Positions 35,830-49,087 of a stretch of 64,000 nucleotides of DNA are shown here, one piece after another (position 1 is the first letter of the stretch; the number at the start of each line of letters is the position of its first letter). The stretch spans positions 3,258,310-3,322,309 of the forward strand of contig NC_135152.1 of the NCBI RefSeq assembly GCF_050948215.1, read 5' to 3'. The DNA is from Halictus rubicundus (taxonomy: Eukaryota; Arthropoda; Insecta; Hymenoptera; Halictidae). Made by a program: the position numbers and the translations under genes. The notes beneath the pieces are model-generated. The model worked only from the letters and a program-made list of their open reading frames with translations. It made no database searches and was not told the origin of the DNA.

Positions 35830-38800
35830 TCTATATATAATTTATAATGATGGTTCTTTTACAGTTACTTAAAAAATGAGAAAGTAAATTTTTACTGTTT
35901 ATCTGTAAATAGACTGTGGACCCTTATACATACATATGTATGTAAAATGAGCCTCAATACAATTTAGTAAAAGACAATTTCATTAAAGTTGAATGTACAC
36001 TTTATGACAACTTAAAGAATATTAAGTTATTAATATTAAGTTCTTTTCTATTTATCACAAAATTAATTGAGATAATAAGTCTCCATGTAATTCCTGCTTT
36101 TATCAAATACAAATAATAGTCCATAAGGACGTAAACTTGCACTTATTTATAAACATCCATAGTCTATCTAAAGGTAAACAATAACACTGAAAGAATAGGT
36201 TATGTTAATAGATTGGGATAAAGTTGAAACGTTTCAAATGTAAAATAATGTTATTTATTAAATCTTTAGTTTATTAACGATCAGTTAGACCAATTGCTTT
36301 CTATAAATTATTTAATGTGTTGCTTTAATTAGATATATTCCTACCTGGCAGTAGTTTTGAAAATTATTCGATTTTAGTGTGAAAGTTTCAACATCTCATG
36401 TTGCATCAACTCTAAAAAATTGTCTTCGCTATACTTATTTAAAGTATGTAATGTAAAATGATTCTACGTATATTAAAAAATACTTTCTTATCTACTTCAT
36501 TTACGTCGGACCGATATATACATTAACCGGTGAAGTCGATGCTTTCTGTTCGAAATTATTTTAATACAGAAAAGTAACCGTTCATAAATTTCAAAGGATA
36601 AGTATGTACACATCACCTTATGTTACTAATGTTGTATTTATAATGATATTAAACAATTTTATGAAGAAATTCTTAGGTTACATAATTATTAATAATTACC
36701 ACCTGAAGTAAAATCATTTTGTTACTGAAAATTGATAATCATAAATAATAACTATTGTTTTGAGGCTTATACAATAGTTTATTTTAATTTTCACAATGAA
36801 ATCCTCAATTTCTCTAATTTGTTTACCACAATTTGTAAAATTTACTATTAGTGATATACTAATAGGTAATAGCAATTTCTTACTGTAAGGGACATTCCAT
36901 AGCACGTTATTTAAATGATAACAAGAGACATAGTTATATACCTCTGAAATATTATATACTAGATAGAAACATTAAAAATGCCTATGTCTTGAATATTTCT
37001 TTTATTTTTATTTTATCATATTCAATCAATATGTATTGTATCTACCTAGCCATTAGTATATTTAAAAATCACAGTCTTAGTTGAAGAATTGACAGCAGAA
37101 AATACTATCTGTATCCTATCCATATAGCAGATGTTTATAATGTACATAGTTTGTTTTGCATACATACACACTGTATGTATCCTAAATAAAGAATTATGTA
37201 TATTGTGTTATGTACAATAACTTGGATTATGTTGATCTACACTTTCCAATGGTATGCACTATTGTGCGTAATTGATAAAATTACTTACCCAATTTCCATC
37301 AGTACAGAATTTTTGGTTCATAAATAAGATATTTCTATGTGTGAAACTTTCTATAAAATTTGGTATCAATAAGAAATATACAAAAACGTTTAAAATAGAA
37401 TTTTATAGAAAAAGTCTCGCATAGACATAAATTATTGCTATAGCATATTTTTTCACGAAGAATTTTTTTTGTAATCTAGTAGTGCAGTTAATATTACTAA
37501 TAGATATGTTCTCAACATATTATAAAGTGTTTAAAACAAAATATGTGTTACAGCGATTTATAATCAAATATACTATTTATATCAATACAAAACGTTTTTG
37601 TATAGTAATTTGCATAACATTTGTAGATAGCTAGAATATATTACAATATTCTATGGTATATATCCAATATGATTCTAACAAACAATGCACGTATCCGAGC
37701 ATAATAATTTTCGTGAAAATTATTCAGATATAAACTCTCAAAATTAACAATTAAAATTATAAACAAATCAATAAACAATTATTTGTTCTATAAATGATGG
37801 AAATTGGACATTACATGATTTAAAAAGGCTACTCTTACTTAGCTAACTAATGAAATCATTTGTTCGTGTAATTAGGAAACACGTAAATTCATTTACGTTT
37901 TGATTTAAATAATGTAAACGCACCTTCGGTTCTCTTTTAAACCGAGGCACGATATTTAGATGCATAGCCAGTATATACACAATTACTATAGGAAAATGTA
38001 TAGTAAAATATACTGTTAAAGACATTCACGTGTTAACAAAGATCCAATGAATCAGTGTATTAAAAATAGTTAGCTCAAATAGAATAGCCTGCATAATGTT
38101 CATTTCAGAGATCTCTAAATAGTACGTATCATGTATTTACATTGAATTTCGTTATTTACATAAGTGTAGAAGTACCGTCACTTCCAACGAACTCAATTTA
38201 ACCCATGATTGAAGTTGGAATACTCTAACAGAAAATGTATTAGTGCAAGTACAATGTCCTGATATCTTGTTTGCAGAATGGAGCTTATATTTAATATGTA
38301 TCATATTTTTTAAATTACGTCATCATATGCATTGAAAACAAGATCAGTTGCTAACTTGAAAATATAATCAAACCTTTTCAGAAACATAATGCAAATAAAT
38401 TCTTGAAGTATAATATTCTAAAAAAAAGTCACAAGGACTGGAAAAAAGCTATGTATAAGTTGTATTCTGCAAAGTATACATTGTCACTTGCACCTTAGAC
38501 GAAAAATGGTTTTTACATACTTCTTTCTGCTTACTTTATAAACAAGTAAATTTAGAAAAATATCTTGTTTACATTATGTGAATTAAATCCTCTATTTCTT
38601 CCATATACGACACTAATATAATGTCTTTTATCTAACCATTGTAACATAATAATAAGAATATGTGCCAGCCTAGTTACAATTTCATTTTGCGTTAACTAGC
38701 GATTTCTATTGGATGCACGTATCATCTTTTTGTTTTTTTTCTTTCTTTAATAAAACCAACTGAACTCTTTGGTTACACGAGGAGAGCTAGGTTGCATACT

Positions 38801-39971
38801 TTCCTTTTTAAACTGTGACAATCAAATGGTTTGTACAGCGCAATAGTTGAAAAGCACGTTTCCCTTATACCGACGCTACCTGATTCGAAGGACACGTCAA
38901 ATAATCGAAAATTAAATTATTAAAAAATTTCTATTCATATTCACCGATAGACCGCAACAAACGCAACATACCGACATTTTAAAAAAGGAAGATATACAAT
39001 CGTAACTCAGTCTGTGTAGTTTTTGAACTACAAATCACAATAGTGTGTTTGCGCTACATATGAAAGATTATGTATACATTTCTAGCTATTAAAAATTAAA
39101 TTATTCAACAAAGTGGTATTTGTACCAGAAAAAAGAAGGCAATTCTTCCAGTCCCAATTAACATAAAAGGAAAACAGAAAGATTATATGATCTTTGTAAA
39201 ATAGTATTTACAAACATGGAATATGTGTATATGCATCATGAAATTAAAATGGTTGCAATGACAATTGAATAAATATAATAAATCCCATATAAAAGATCCC
39301 TGGCTATGTCAGAAAGATATATGTATATATCATGAAAATGCTTTGCCATCTAATCCGGTACAAAAGACTCTTTCCTTACCTAAGCTAAAAAGGGCACCTG
39401 ATGACGATTTAAACAGTAAATTATGAATTCACTATCTAGTAACTTCTAACATGAAGACAAACATTCTACAAAAAGGAATGGCGTGTGTGTATGTGTATGT
39501 ATGTGTGTGTGACTCTATGTGTGATGTACATTACGATTAAACTTTCATGAAAATCGTCCTGTTCTGTTAATACTCAAATTGTTTTAAAAAATAGCAGAAC
39601 ATTGTCTTGCCTGCACAAGGGTATGTATATATTTATAATATGCCTTTTAAAGTCCTAGTTCCAAGACCTTAAAAGTGTTCAGTAGTAACATTTCCGTTTC
39701 TAACTTCACATTATGCACAAGAGATAACGTAAATCTCCCTCTTTCTCGATTTACACAGTTAGAATGAAAAAGAAAAAAGAAAATAGGAGTAGAACATTCG
39801 AAAGTGAAGCACACTGAATGTTACATGTATGAATGTACCGATACAAAGAATGGTATACTTAAAGTACCGCTCGTATGTATGCAGCATGCATGTGCAATAC
39901 TGTAATGAGTGGTGTGTGTGGCACCAGGAATGTAATGTATAAGAAAACATTATATTATAAGCTGGCTGTCG
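35830..39971. other. AT-rich DNA between eggless 5' end and Sik3 3' end
   Basis: No supported gene. The left end should contain the eggless promoter; the right part is probably a long Sik3 3' UTR, judging only from distance. A GT-rich microsatellite lies at 39482-39525. Confidence 0.4.
39482..39525. repeat. GT-rich microsatellite
   Basis: Imperfect (GT)n/(GTAT)n run, GTGTGTGTATGTGTATGTAT and continuing. Confidence 0.6.
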
Positions 39972-42900
39972 TCAAACGGTAATGCACGAGATCAGCTGCT
40001 GACAAAGTTGACTATACTGCAATTGGTCCCCACTAATTCTTCGCATTTTAATGCCTTTGACTTCCTTCTCTTCTGACTCACATACTCTGAGTTCTATTTG
40101 AACACCGCCTGGGTATTCTAAACTAAGTCCACTACCCTTCACTTCTTCTCTATTAAAGATAAATCCCTTTGGTGGGGCTCTTGCGTCTATAATCTGTTTG
40201 ACACGACCTAATATAGCCTCACTGTTTAATCTACTTGACTCGTCTGATAAAGTGACTTCGACTTCCGTCGGTATTGGTGTATTCAATGGCCTACCGATAC
40301 CACGCGTGATACTCGGTCTTAATGGGTCGCATGGTTCGGAAATGATGAAACTGGGAAGAGGATTGTAATGAGGTAACACGTCTTCGAGTGAATCGGGTGA
40401 TGGAGATGGCGAAGGTGAACAACTGATAACTGTTACTTGTCCCCCGAGATCTGTTACAGATATCTGAGGTGGCACCTACAACAAAGATTTTAATTACATT
40501 AGAATTGATTTTATAACAATATTTCGAATATAGATTGTATCATTCATTGCATTTAATTGAATGCATGTGAAATGTTTCGTTTTCTATACAGGACGTTAGA
40601 CTATATGTGGTCTGAATATTTGAAAAGTTAATTTACAAGTAAGTTACAGTATTAGTGGTAACGATATTGCAATTTAGGCTTTATTTTCAAGTTATTGAGT
40701 GTTACTTGTAAATGGATCTACCCAAAGATACTTCCTTTTACTCGGTGTACATAGAAAGACAATTAAATGTTACTTTACTCATGTTATTAGATTGAAAAAT
40801 GTCGACTATACAAAGTAACATTCCACATGCATCAACCCAATAGTAATTATAATAAATAAATAATATTATTTAAATATATATTCTTTACTTACAACTACAC
40901 ATAATAAATAGACGATAATAAACATAAAAAAGATAAATTAATAGTATATAACTGAAACATTCCTATTTCGTTTAAAAAATAATCTGAATTTTCAAATAAT
41001 TTGAAAGTAACTTACTCTTGGTATTTCCACAGGATGTTCTTCTTGGATCATGTCCAAAGCTGGGCTATTACTAGGCGAATAACTAACAGGTGTTGTAGCA
41101 GGTGATCTATGATGCCTTAATGGGCTTAAATCTAATGGTGTTGCTGGTGGTTGCGTTGGAGTACCATGCACAATACTGCCTTGCACTGTTGTCGTGGTCA
41201 AACCACTTAAACCTGTTAAGAAAATAAGGTATGAAAATGAATTGCCATGAAACATTAATTGTAGCACAAAAATTGCAATATACATATACTTGAAATATAA
41301 ACTATACCTTGTGTAATTGCTGCTACACCTCTCTCATGTACAGGAGATCCAGGTATACTTGCAGGACTATGCGATGGAGATGCTAACCTTTGCAATTGCT
41401 GGTATTCTTGTTGAAGTGCTTGAATTCCTGGTCCAGATGGGCCAGAACCTTCTGATGCTCTTCGAACTGGCGAGTATCGTTCTGCAGCAACATGAGCACT
41501 TGGTTCCTTATACGAATCTCTGTTACCTACTGAAATCAATCAAATAGAATTTTGACTGATTTAATTATAAAAATTGCACAAATTACACTTCTATAGATAG
41601 CATACAATGCATACACAGGGTGTCCAATTTGAAGTTTCGCACACAATTATTTCCAAAACTATAGCTCGTTGTAAAAAATATTTCAATAAAACTTACCCTG
41701 TTTCGGGGGAGACATCTTACGGTGGTCACAAATCTTCTCTAGGTGGACGTGCTTCCGAGATTTCAAGGTGATCTCTGCTTTTTTTATACAGAACTGTATA
41801 TTATTTTTATTCAGGTAAGTATGTAGCCTATTCCGAAACAAATTCACTGACCTACAACACTTTCGCTTTCCAAGGTCATTCAAGGTTGGAAGATTCGTAA
41901 CCACTATAAGATGTCTCCACCGAAACAAAGTAAGTTTTACTTGAAATATTTTTTACAATCTGCTACAGTTTAAAAAATAATTACAAGCGAAACTTCAAAT
42001 GGGACACCCTGTATACAGGACAAGCCAAAATTTACAGTACAAATGAGATCGGGGAGATAATATAGCTCAAAATAAGACGAAACAGGAGGCACGGTATTGT
42101 ATACAAAACCAATCATAGTAACAGCCTCTAGTGAGATCTGTAACGTCAATCAGCGGTTAGCTATGTATACCAGATTGATTTTTAGTTGCATTTTTCTCAA
42201 AAACGAAATGCAATTTCGTTATTTCTCATTTTCATTTGATTTTGTGCCACACTATCTTATTTGTACCACGAATTTTGGTTTACCCTATATATATACATAC
42301 ACGCTTCGATCTAAAGTATGAGATCAAATATCCTTACTAACGAAGAGAAATATTATTCTGCAAGGTTTAATACCCTTCATAAATGAAAGTAGAACACAAA
42401 TAATTTGTTTCGTTATTTTCTTTCATTAATCATGCACTCAAATCTCATACTTACGATTAACAGTATGGGTAACAATGTTAATAGTGAACAAATAACACTT
42501 AAGAGCAGATTTTTTCTATCTATACAGTATGCGAAAAACCACACAAAAATTACCAGTGCTAGTATGGTACAAGGAAGTCTTCCTGTGATGTGGAAGTGTC
42601 GATCCTCTAAGGTGAGACGGTAAGAGCCGTGATGGGAGGTAAGCTCTATTCATCCTAGCTTCCACCTCCATAACCATTTCCGGATTTATAACTACATGCA
42701 TATTACCAACCAACGAGGCATGGCAGTGCAGTAGACACAAAAAAACCATGCAAAAACCAAAAATAAAATCAAATGAAACACTAAGTGAAGGCTAAAATCA
42801 AAAGATATTAAAAAAGATGTTATAAATCAAATATTTATATATGTTATCTAGGGCAAAAAAAATGTAATTCTGTCTATAAGAATTTGAAACTTAACAATTT

Positions 42901-45900
42901 CAAGAATATAATGTATATAACGCGCAATAAATTAAAATAGTATGATAATTATTTCTCTTATTATAAACGCATAAATGTATATGGCATATAGAACGTATAT
43001 ACATGAAATACTAGAATAAATGTTGCTCTAAATGACAACGAATGTGTATATTTCTGATATGCAATATACCAACTAAAAATACAGTTTATATTTTTGTTTT
43101 GTCACAGAAAGATTAATTTTGACTCTTTAAAAAAGGAAACATGCATAGTAACACTATAAAAAAAAAAAACATATCAATATACAAATGCTGAAATAGCAAA
43201 GAAGTATGAACAAGGCATAATGATCATACTTACAGCTTCAAAAACGAAGAAATATAGCAAGCGTTTAAACTAACTGGTACAGCAAATCATAATAATCAAA
43301 TCTCATCGTGGTGATATGAAGTATGGTATAATAAAGTGCACCGACATTTGTGCACGCAAATACCTGAAAAATATAACCCACAATACCTGGTCTTTGCATG
43401 ACGGCAGTAAGACCGCTTCGCCGTCTTCTATCACTGCCTCCACTGCCACTGCCGCTGTTATTGCCATTTGTATCTCCGCTACCATTATTGACTCCTACAT
43501 TTAACGATTGAGCACATGGTACAAGCGTTGGGCTTCCAGTTGGAATCTGACAGTAATATAAAATTTGTTACGATACACGACCTGATAGTATTAGGTTATT
43601 GCATACGAAATGTTCGATTTTTAACAGTAACATTAAACAAATGCAACTGTTTGGTCATTTAAGTTCTTCATTTACAAGATTGCTATCTCCATTTTGTAGT
43701 CCTTTTTATCATCAACGAATAGTACGTTCATTAATCACCACATCTTGACCAAAAATCACATAATGCTATCGTCAATATGTTATTTTTCCACACATAAAAA
43801 AGGAATACACGACAGTCGCATTGACCGGCGTTAAAATAAAATTTATTTAAAAATAAAATTAGACGTCTATTTTAAAATTGGAGAATAGGACATTTCATAT
43901 GCAACAACCTAATAATACGTGATATCTACTTTTTGTCTTACAGGTTGTAAGTGTTCCCTACTGCCAGGTTGACTCCATCCTCCATCATCACCACTACCAG
44001 AGTTACTACCATGTTGTTGATAGAAAACATGAAGATTAGCTCCACCATCCGAAGCTCTTCTTCCAAAGCTTCCCGCTGCAATTGGTGAAATACTTATTAA
44101 AAGTGGACACAATTGATGGCATTAAATATGGTTCATGTCATGCTACTCACTTGCTCCCATTACAGGAGGTGGTTTTAACAAATGCTGATCCTTGATTTGA
44201 AAATTTTGTGGAGGCTGATGTTGAACTAGAGGAAGGTTTAATGGCAAATTTGTATGAGGTAACACTTGAGGATCAGTGTTGTTACACTGTAGTATAGGAA
44301 GTAGTCGCAGTGTTGGATCGCCTGTGTTGTGATTATAATTATATGGATATGGTGTTGATGGCTGATGAGCTGTGTCACCAGGTCCAACTGTATGTCTTCT
44401 TGTGGTATGGTAAGGTGTGCCAGGCGTAAGTTGCATCCCACTTCTCTCTTCTGTTTCTGCTTCGGTGTCGCCAAACTTTACAAAAAGGGAAACATCAGGG
44501 GATTACAGAAATAATTCGAGGTTTGCGAAAACCCGAAAATGTCGGGTCGGATCGGATCGGGACGGGTCGAAAATCGGGATCGAGACGGATTCCCAAGAAC
44601 ATTAGGGATTTTCAAGCATATTCGGGTTCTCGAATATATCGAGATTCTCTAATATTCTCGGGAATAACCCTGAAAATTGTCGAGAATTCTGATACATTCG
44701 AGAAGCCGACTAGTTTCGACCCGATGCCTTCCCGACCTGTCCCGACCGTCAGGTACCCGACATATTCGGATTTTCGTAGAAATAATACATCTTGAAGTTT
44801 AATATTTACAATCCTTACCTTTTCTAATTGATGAGCACCATCCGGAGCATAATCTCCTGGTAAACTTTGAATACTAGGTAAGCTAGGCATTGTTGGTTCT
44901 AACCGATCAACAAGAAGATTATATATCGCTGATACATGATCAAAAGCATTCCCTTGGACTGCTTTTAATAATGTGTCTGCACTGAGTCCTGGTAATCTTA
45001 ACATATTTTCTATTACTAACTGATTTAACTGTAGTGGCACATTTTCTGAATTACACCTACAAATAAAAGATTAAAGAATTTTACAAAACTATCATTCATT
45101 CTTTATATATAACACAATATTTATATTTACCCTCCTGGTTCTGGTTCTGTGACACCATCTCCACCCATCCAGGAGTGTGCTAAAATTTGTGAAATACTTA
45201 AACGCCTTTCAGGTTCTACTACCAACATATGTCTAATCAACTTTTCACATTCTACAAAAATAAATGCCATTATTACAACAATAACAAAGTCGTGTATGTT
45301 AAACAACAGAATTATACGGAACAAGATATACCCGCAGACATAAAAAATGGTATTCTGAATTTTCCTGAGATAACTACAGAGCGTAATAATTGCATTGTGG
45401 GTCCATCAAAAGGTAATGCACCACAAACTAATACATATAAAACAACACCAAGGCTCTGAAATGGAATACTTGATAAAGAATGATATAATTAAAATACTTA
45501 AAAAGCTAATACTTCCAGAAACCATGACATACCCATACATCAGCCCTTGGACCATCATATTGCTTCCCTTCAAAAATTTCAGGTGCAGCATATGGTGGTG
45601 ATCCACACCAAGTACTAAGCGGAACACCTGGAGTATATTCATTACTAAATCCAAAGTCCGCAAGTTTTATATTATTGTCTGCATCAAGTAGTAAATTCTC
45701 AGCCTACAATAGCAAAGTATAACAATGCATAAAATCACATATAAGTTATTTCACTCTTCAATATTTTTGATACGAAAGTATTTAGAGTACAAATATGAAT
45801 CTTGACCTTTAAATCTCGATGAACAACTCTTTGTTGATGAAGATAACGAACAGCAAGTACAATCTGGCGAAAAATTCTTCTTGCCTCTGGTTCTGGCATT

Positions 45901-47045
45901 CTTCCATTTCGCACAAGATGATCAAATATTTCTCCTCCAGGTGCATATTCGGTAACTAAATATATCATTTTTTCTGTCTCCATTACTTGATACAACCTTA
46001 TAATATGTGGATGCCTCAATCGTTTCATTATATGTACTTCACGAAAAATTTTAGCCAAATTTTCCTCGTTCAATTTCGTCTTGTCTATTATTTTAATAGC
46101 CACCTGTAATAAGACTATAATTATAAAATATTCTGGACTGACTGTAATAGTTATTAAATATAAATCTCAATAATCACACAAAAATTTAGGAAGAATTAAA
46201 TGGAATAACATATAGTGACATATGTATATAGTTCATTATTGTTTATAAATTTTAATGTTTAAAAACATGCTTAATAAAACTACAAATAATAATACATATT
46301 CGCAAGGTATGATATATTTACCAATATTTGCATTTCTTGCAAACATTACGTTTACAAATTTTTTTATTTAAGAAAAATGAATTTTACATATCTCAACGTG
46401 TACTTCATTCTAAAAATTAATCTGTGTTATCAATAGATTGCTAAACAGGAGTATTTGAATTGATTCTGGTATAAAGCAGTGAAGAATATACAAAGGAAAA
46501 AAAGCGACACATAACGAACGTAAGTTAAAAAAAACATACATCGCGTACGTAGGCATGAATCGCATCGATAAATTTTTCTATAAACTAACGTAGAAGATTT
46601 TTGTTTTTATTTCTACAGCCGATTCAGCCTGATAATAACTGGTAATAATTTGAAAAACATCGAGGAAACATATTTCAATCGATGTAGCAGTGTCTGTTGG
46701 TAATATCGTTTCACGATATATTTTTTGAACTTGTTAGTCCCCCTTGTGCTGTGACAACTTGTTGTTACATAAAAAGCTATCGGGAGCCGTAAAATAAGAC
46801 AAAATTTGCGTGTCCACAGCGTTATCCGAAGATATAACGACAAAATGACGGATACCCTGTTTGCGAGAAAAATGCATTAACAACGGGCTTACCTTCGATT
46901 TCGTCACGACGTGGGTAGCCATTTTAACAACGGCGAAATTCCCCTTGCCAATAGTTTTCTCCAGGTCATAATAACCGACACGAATAAGTTTGTTGACAGA
47001 AAATTCCTGCGAAACCTCATTGTGCGACGTCGTCGCGGATGCCAT
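39972..47045 (-). CDS. Sik3: Sik3, salt-inducible kinase (AMPK-related, LKB1 target)
   Basis: Ser/Thr kinase that phosphorylates CRTC and class IIa HDACs. Exons 5' to 3': 47045-46893, 46103-45807, 45703-45533, 45455-45332, 45251-45131, 45056-44819, 44475-44151, 44075-43942, 43546-43387, 42691-42554, 41529-41308, 41212-41016, 40475-39972; all phases close, 927 residues. Kinase domain about 23-275: GKGNFAVVK, catalytic K55 (VAIK), HRDLK 146-150, DFG 166-168, activation loop LSTWCGSPPYAAPE with T181 as the LKB1 site. A UBA-like segment follows (LPGLSADTLLKAVQG). Three motifs known as PKA/14-3-3 sites in SIK3 are kept: RRHTVG (T397), GRRASDGGAN (S485) and SPVRRASEG (S646). SIK3 is preferred over SIK2 because of these and the IIDKTKLNEENLAKIFREV block. 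The exon 10 donor at 42553 was chosen because it alone matches the phase of exon 11. C-terminal exon is long and Pro/Ser-rich. Confidence 0.93.
41615..42012. mobile_element. Miniature element with long inverted repeats (Sik3 intron)
   Basis: About 398 bp in the 1-kb intron between Sik3 exons 10 and 11. The ends are ACAGGGTGTCC inward, and the arms pair over roughly 110 bases or more (shared blocks TTTGAAGTTTCGC, AATATTTCAA, GGAGACATCTTA). The flanking ATAC on both sides could be a target duplication. No transposase frame is present, so it is non-autonomous; family not assigned. Confidence 0.7.
44516..44777. mobile_element. Intronic foldback element, copy C (Sik3 intron)
   Basis: 262 bp in the 343-bp intron between Sik3 exons 6 and 7, flanked by perfect 9-bp duplications AGAAATAAT (44507-44515 and 44778-44786). 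The left end GAGGTTTGCGAAAACCCGAA is intact; the right end is shortened. Internal CGGGTTCTCGAATATATCGA and CTCGGGAATAACCC pieces match the other copies. Confidence 0.85.
46104..46892 (-). other. First coding-region intron of Sik3
   Basis: 789 bp, AT-rich, donor GTAAGC and acceptor TTACAG on the minus strand. Nothing else recognised in it. Confidence 0.6.
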
Positions 47046-48009
47046 TTTTTAATCACTTGTCTCGCTCAACTCGTTACAAATCACTTACTGTTTAGTACAT
47101 CGAAATTCCGACAGAGGCGCTGCCGATCGTCGATCTTTCTGCCATCTAACGAGGTAGTTCAAATTTTTAAAAAATGATTGTGCTACCGCGCAGAGGAAAT
47201 CGAAATTATTATTAATTATATCAGAAATATTGCGATGATACTTTATGAAAAATAATCCAGAATTATTAAATGAAATACAATTGTACTAACAGTAGGTTAG
47301 GTTTTTTTACGGACTTAATAAATATTGTTTGTTTGCTCCGTATAAGTCACAAGATTTTTTAGGGCAATACCTCTATAATTCACCGCTAGAGGACTGTAAA
47401 TAATAACCGATTCTTGCAAATTTTCCAATTGTATCGTGCGCGCGGCAGATGATGGCTAGTAAAGTGTATTCGTTCTAATTTTAACGCGCTTCTTCGGCCA
47501 ATAGCGATCCCCTAACATCACACACGTTGTCGCTATTGGTCGAAAATTCGTTTTAGAGTTAGAACGAATACACTTTGCTAGCCATTATTTGGTGCGCGCG
47601 CGCGAACGGTAATATCTATAATTTCATCAAATAACAGCTTTTTAACTTAACAGTCTCAGCGGTACAATGTGTAGGACATGCAAAGTAAACTATAATGGAA
47701 TGTCAGATTGTATCTGAAAGTCATTGTTGTATAAATTTTTTCCCGCCAAATCATATTGTATACTCGTAGAACGAACGAAGTATACAAATACTTTAAACTT
47801 GCTAACAGTACCACAGACGAGGTATAGGAGTAGACCAATCACCATATGGGGTTTCACGTCTCATACAAAAACAACTCGTTTTCTTACGCCCTCTACGCTG
47901 ACAAACGAGAAATGTTGGAACTAGATCCAGGAAAACGCAATCAAATCTGATCAAATACCTCATTTACCTCGTGAGTGATGTGGAAATCTATCGGTACGAG
48001 AGTCGCCCT
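47046..48009. other. Sik3 5' flank
   Basis: Divergent region between Sik3 and the zinc transporter. It should contain the Sik3 promoter and 5' UTR. An inverted-repeat element at 47436-47610 lies about 390 bases upstream of the Sik3 start. Confidence 0.4.
47436..47610. mobile_element. Short foldback element upstream of Sik3
   Basis: Two arms of about 75 bases face each other around a very short centre. Both carry GTGCGCGCG at the outer end, ATGGCTAGYAAAGTGTATTC and GTTCTAA next, and CCAATAGCGA near the centre. No coding capacity. The structure suggests a miniature inverted-repeat element or a strong hairpin. Confidence 0.65.
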
Positions 48010-48150
48010 AATGCGCCACGCGCAGTTCATATGATACGGGCCTGAGGTGACTCGAGAAGTTGTACCGTCCCGGGAGCGAAATGCGCGGCCAGAACAAGGG
48101 GGTGTAGCCTTCGAAAACCCCTCGAATCGAGCAGTTAAATTCCATGCCTG
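48010..48150 (+). repeat. Direct repeat, copy 1
   Basis: Shares ATGCGCCACGCGCAGTTCAT, a GACTCGA...ACCGTC block, GCGCGGCC, GGGGGYGTAGCC and GAGCAGTTAAATTCCATGCC with 48302-48443; unit offset 292 bp. Its right end is followed at once by an inverted partial copy (about 48162-48213), so 48107-48213 can form a long hairpin. Confidence 0.65.
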
Positions 48151-48161
48151 TTATAGAGCTT

Positions 48162-48213
48162 TAGGTTGGGCATGGGATTTAACTGGCCCGATCCAAGGCT
48201 TTTTCGAAAGCTA
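48162..48213 (-). repeat. Inverted partial copy of the same repeat
   Basis: GGGCATGGGATTTAACTGG and GATCCAAGGC...TTCGAAAGCTAC are the reverse complement, with substitutions, of the end of the neighbouring direct repeat. Confidence 0.55.
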
Positions 48214-48301
48214 CTCGCATGATAATTTGTAGAAAATAATTTTCTCAATGTTCGGATCGACTTATTTGTGCGAATGTTCGTACTTGAAAATGCGTAGCAT
48301 A

Positions 48302-48443
48302 AATGCGCCACGCACAGTTCATATGGCACGGGACTGAGATGACTCGAAAACTTGGACCGTCACGGGGAGCGAGACGCGCGGCCGGGACAAGGGGGCGTAG
48401 CCTTTGAAAAACCCTCAGATCGAGCAGTTAAATTCCATGCCTG
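48302..48443 (+). repeat. Direct repeat, copy 2
   Basis: Second copy of the 141-bp unit starting ATGCGCCACGCACAGTTCAT and ending GAGCAGTTAAATTCCATGCC. Family not recognised. Confidence 0.65.
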
Positions 48444-48769
48444 CTTTAGATACACTTTAATTTAAATAACATTTAATGAATGATCTAAAGTCTAACAAGC
48501 ACACAAGCAAGTATTTTCCGTGAAACTATAATGTATGTAAACTTCAGTTCATTGATCTTTTTTTTCTAAGTTCATGGACATTGGATGCATTATCCCTGTA
48601 GTATAGTTTTGATTCAGAAGAAACGTGTAGTAAACGTAGAAAGTGCGATTATTCTTTTTCTTCATGACACGTAGTACGGTTTTTATTAAGCAATGGTTTA
48701 GCTCTGCACAGATTTCCATATTCTGAAATACATTTATAGTTGCAATTAGATCTCGGACCGGGGAGGTCA

Positions 48770-48961
48770 ATGAAAACTTTCTATATTAAATTGTATTTTA
48801 TACATCTCATGTTATGCTGCCTCTTCTATGGTTGTGAAAGTGGGTTGCTTTCGTGTCGCTGTTATATGTGTTATACTCACAGTATTCACCGCGAAAACTG
48901 CAACGTAGACGAAAACAGATTGTGCTGGATTGTCAGAAAACATGTTTTAAAAGAAAAATAA
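48770..48961 (+). CDS. Hypothetical small secreted Cys-rich protein
   Basis: ATG at 48770 opens 63 codons starting MKTFYIKLYFIHLMLCCLFY, a plausible signal peptide, followed by CRCYMCYTHSIHRENC and NRLCWIVRKH. The CYxC spacing faintly recalls the start of Ly6/uPAR-type insect proteins, but the frame is too short for a full domain unless spliced (a weak donor-like GTGGGT lies near 48840). It may also be chance sequence in the leader of the downstream zinc transporter. Confidence 0.25.
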   Translation: MKTFYIKLYFIHLMLCCLFYGCESGLLSCRCYMCYTHSIHRENCNVDENRLCWIVRKHVLKEK

Positions 48962-49087
48962 TAGATAAAAATGGGATTGTTTCGATAAATACGACGTATG
49001 TGGTTGTTCAATTGCCACGAAAATATGAAAGTATCAATTACATAAAATAAACACTTTCCATTTATTGAGAAAATACATCTGAAAAAA

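Noticed and set aside
48853..49050. 65-codon frame just before ZIP9
   Set aside because: Overlaps the better signal-peptide frame and has no recognisable pattern.
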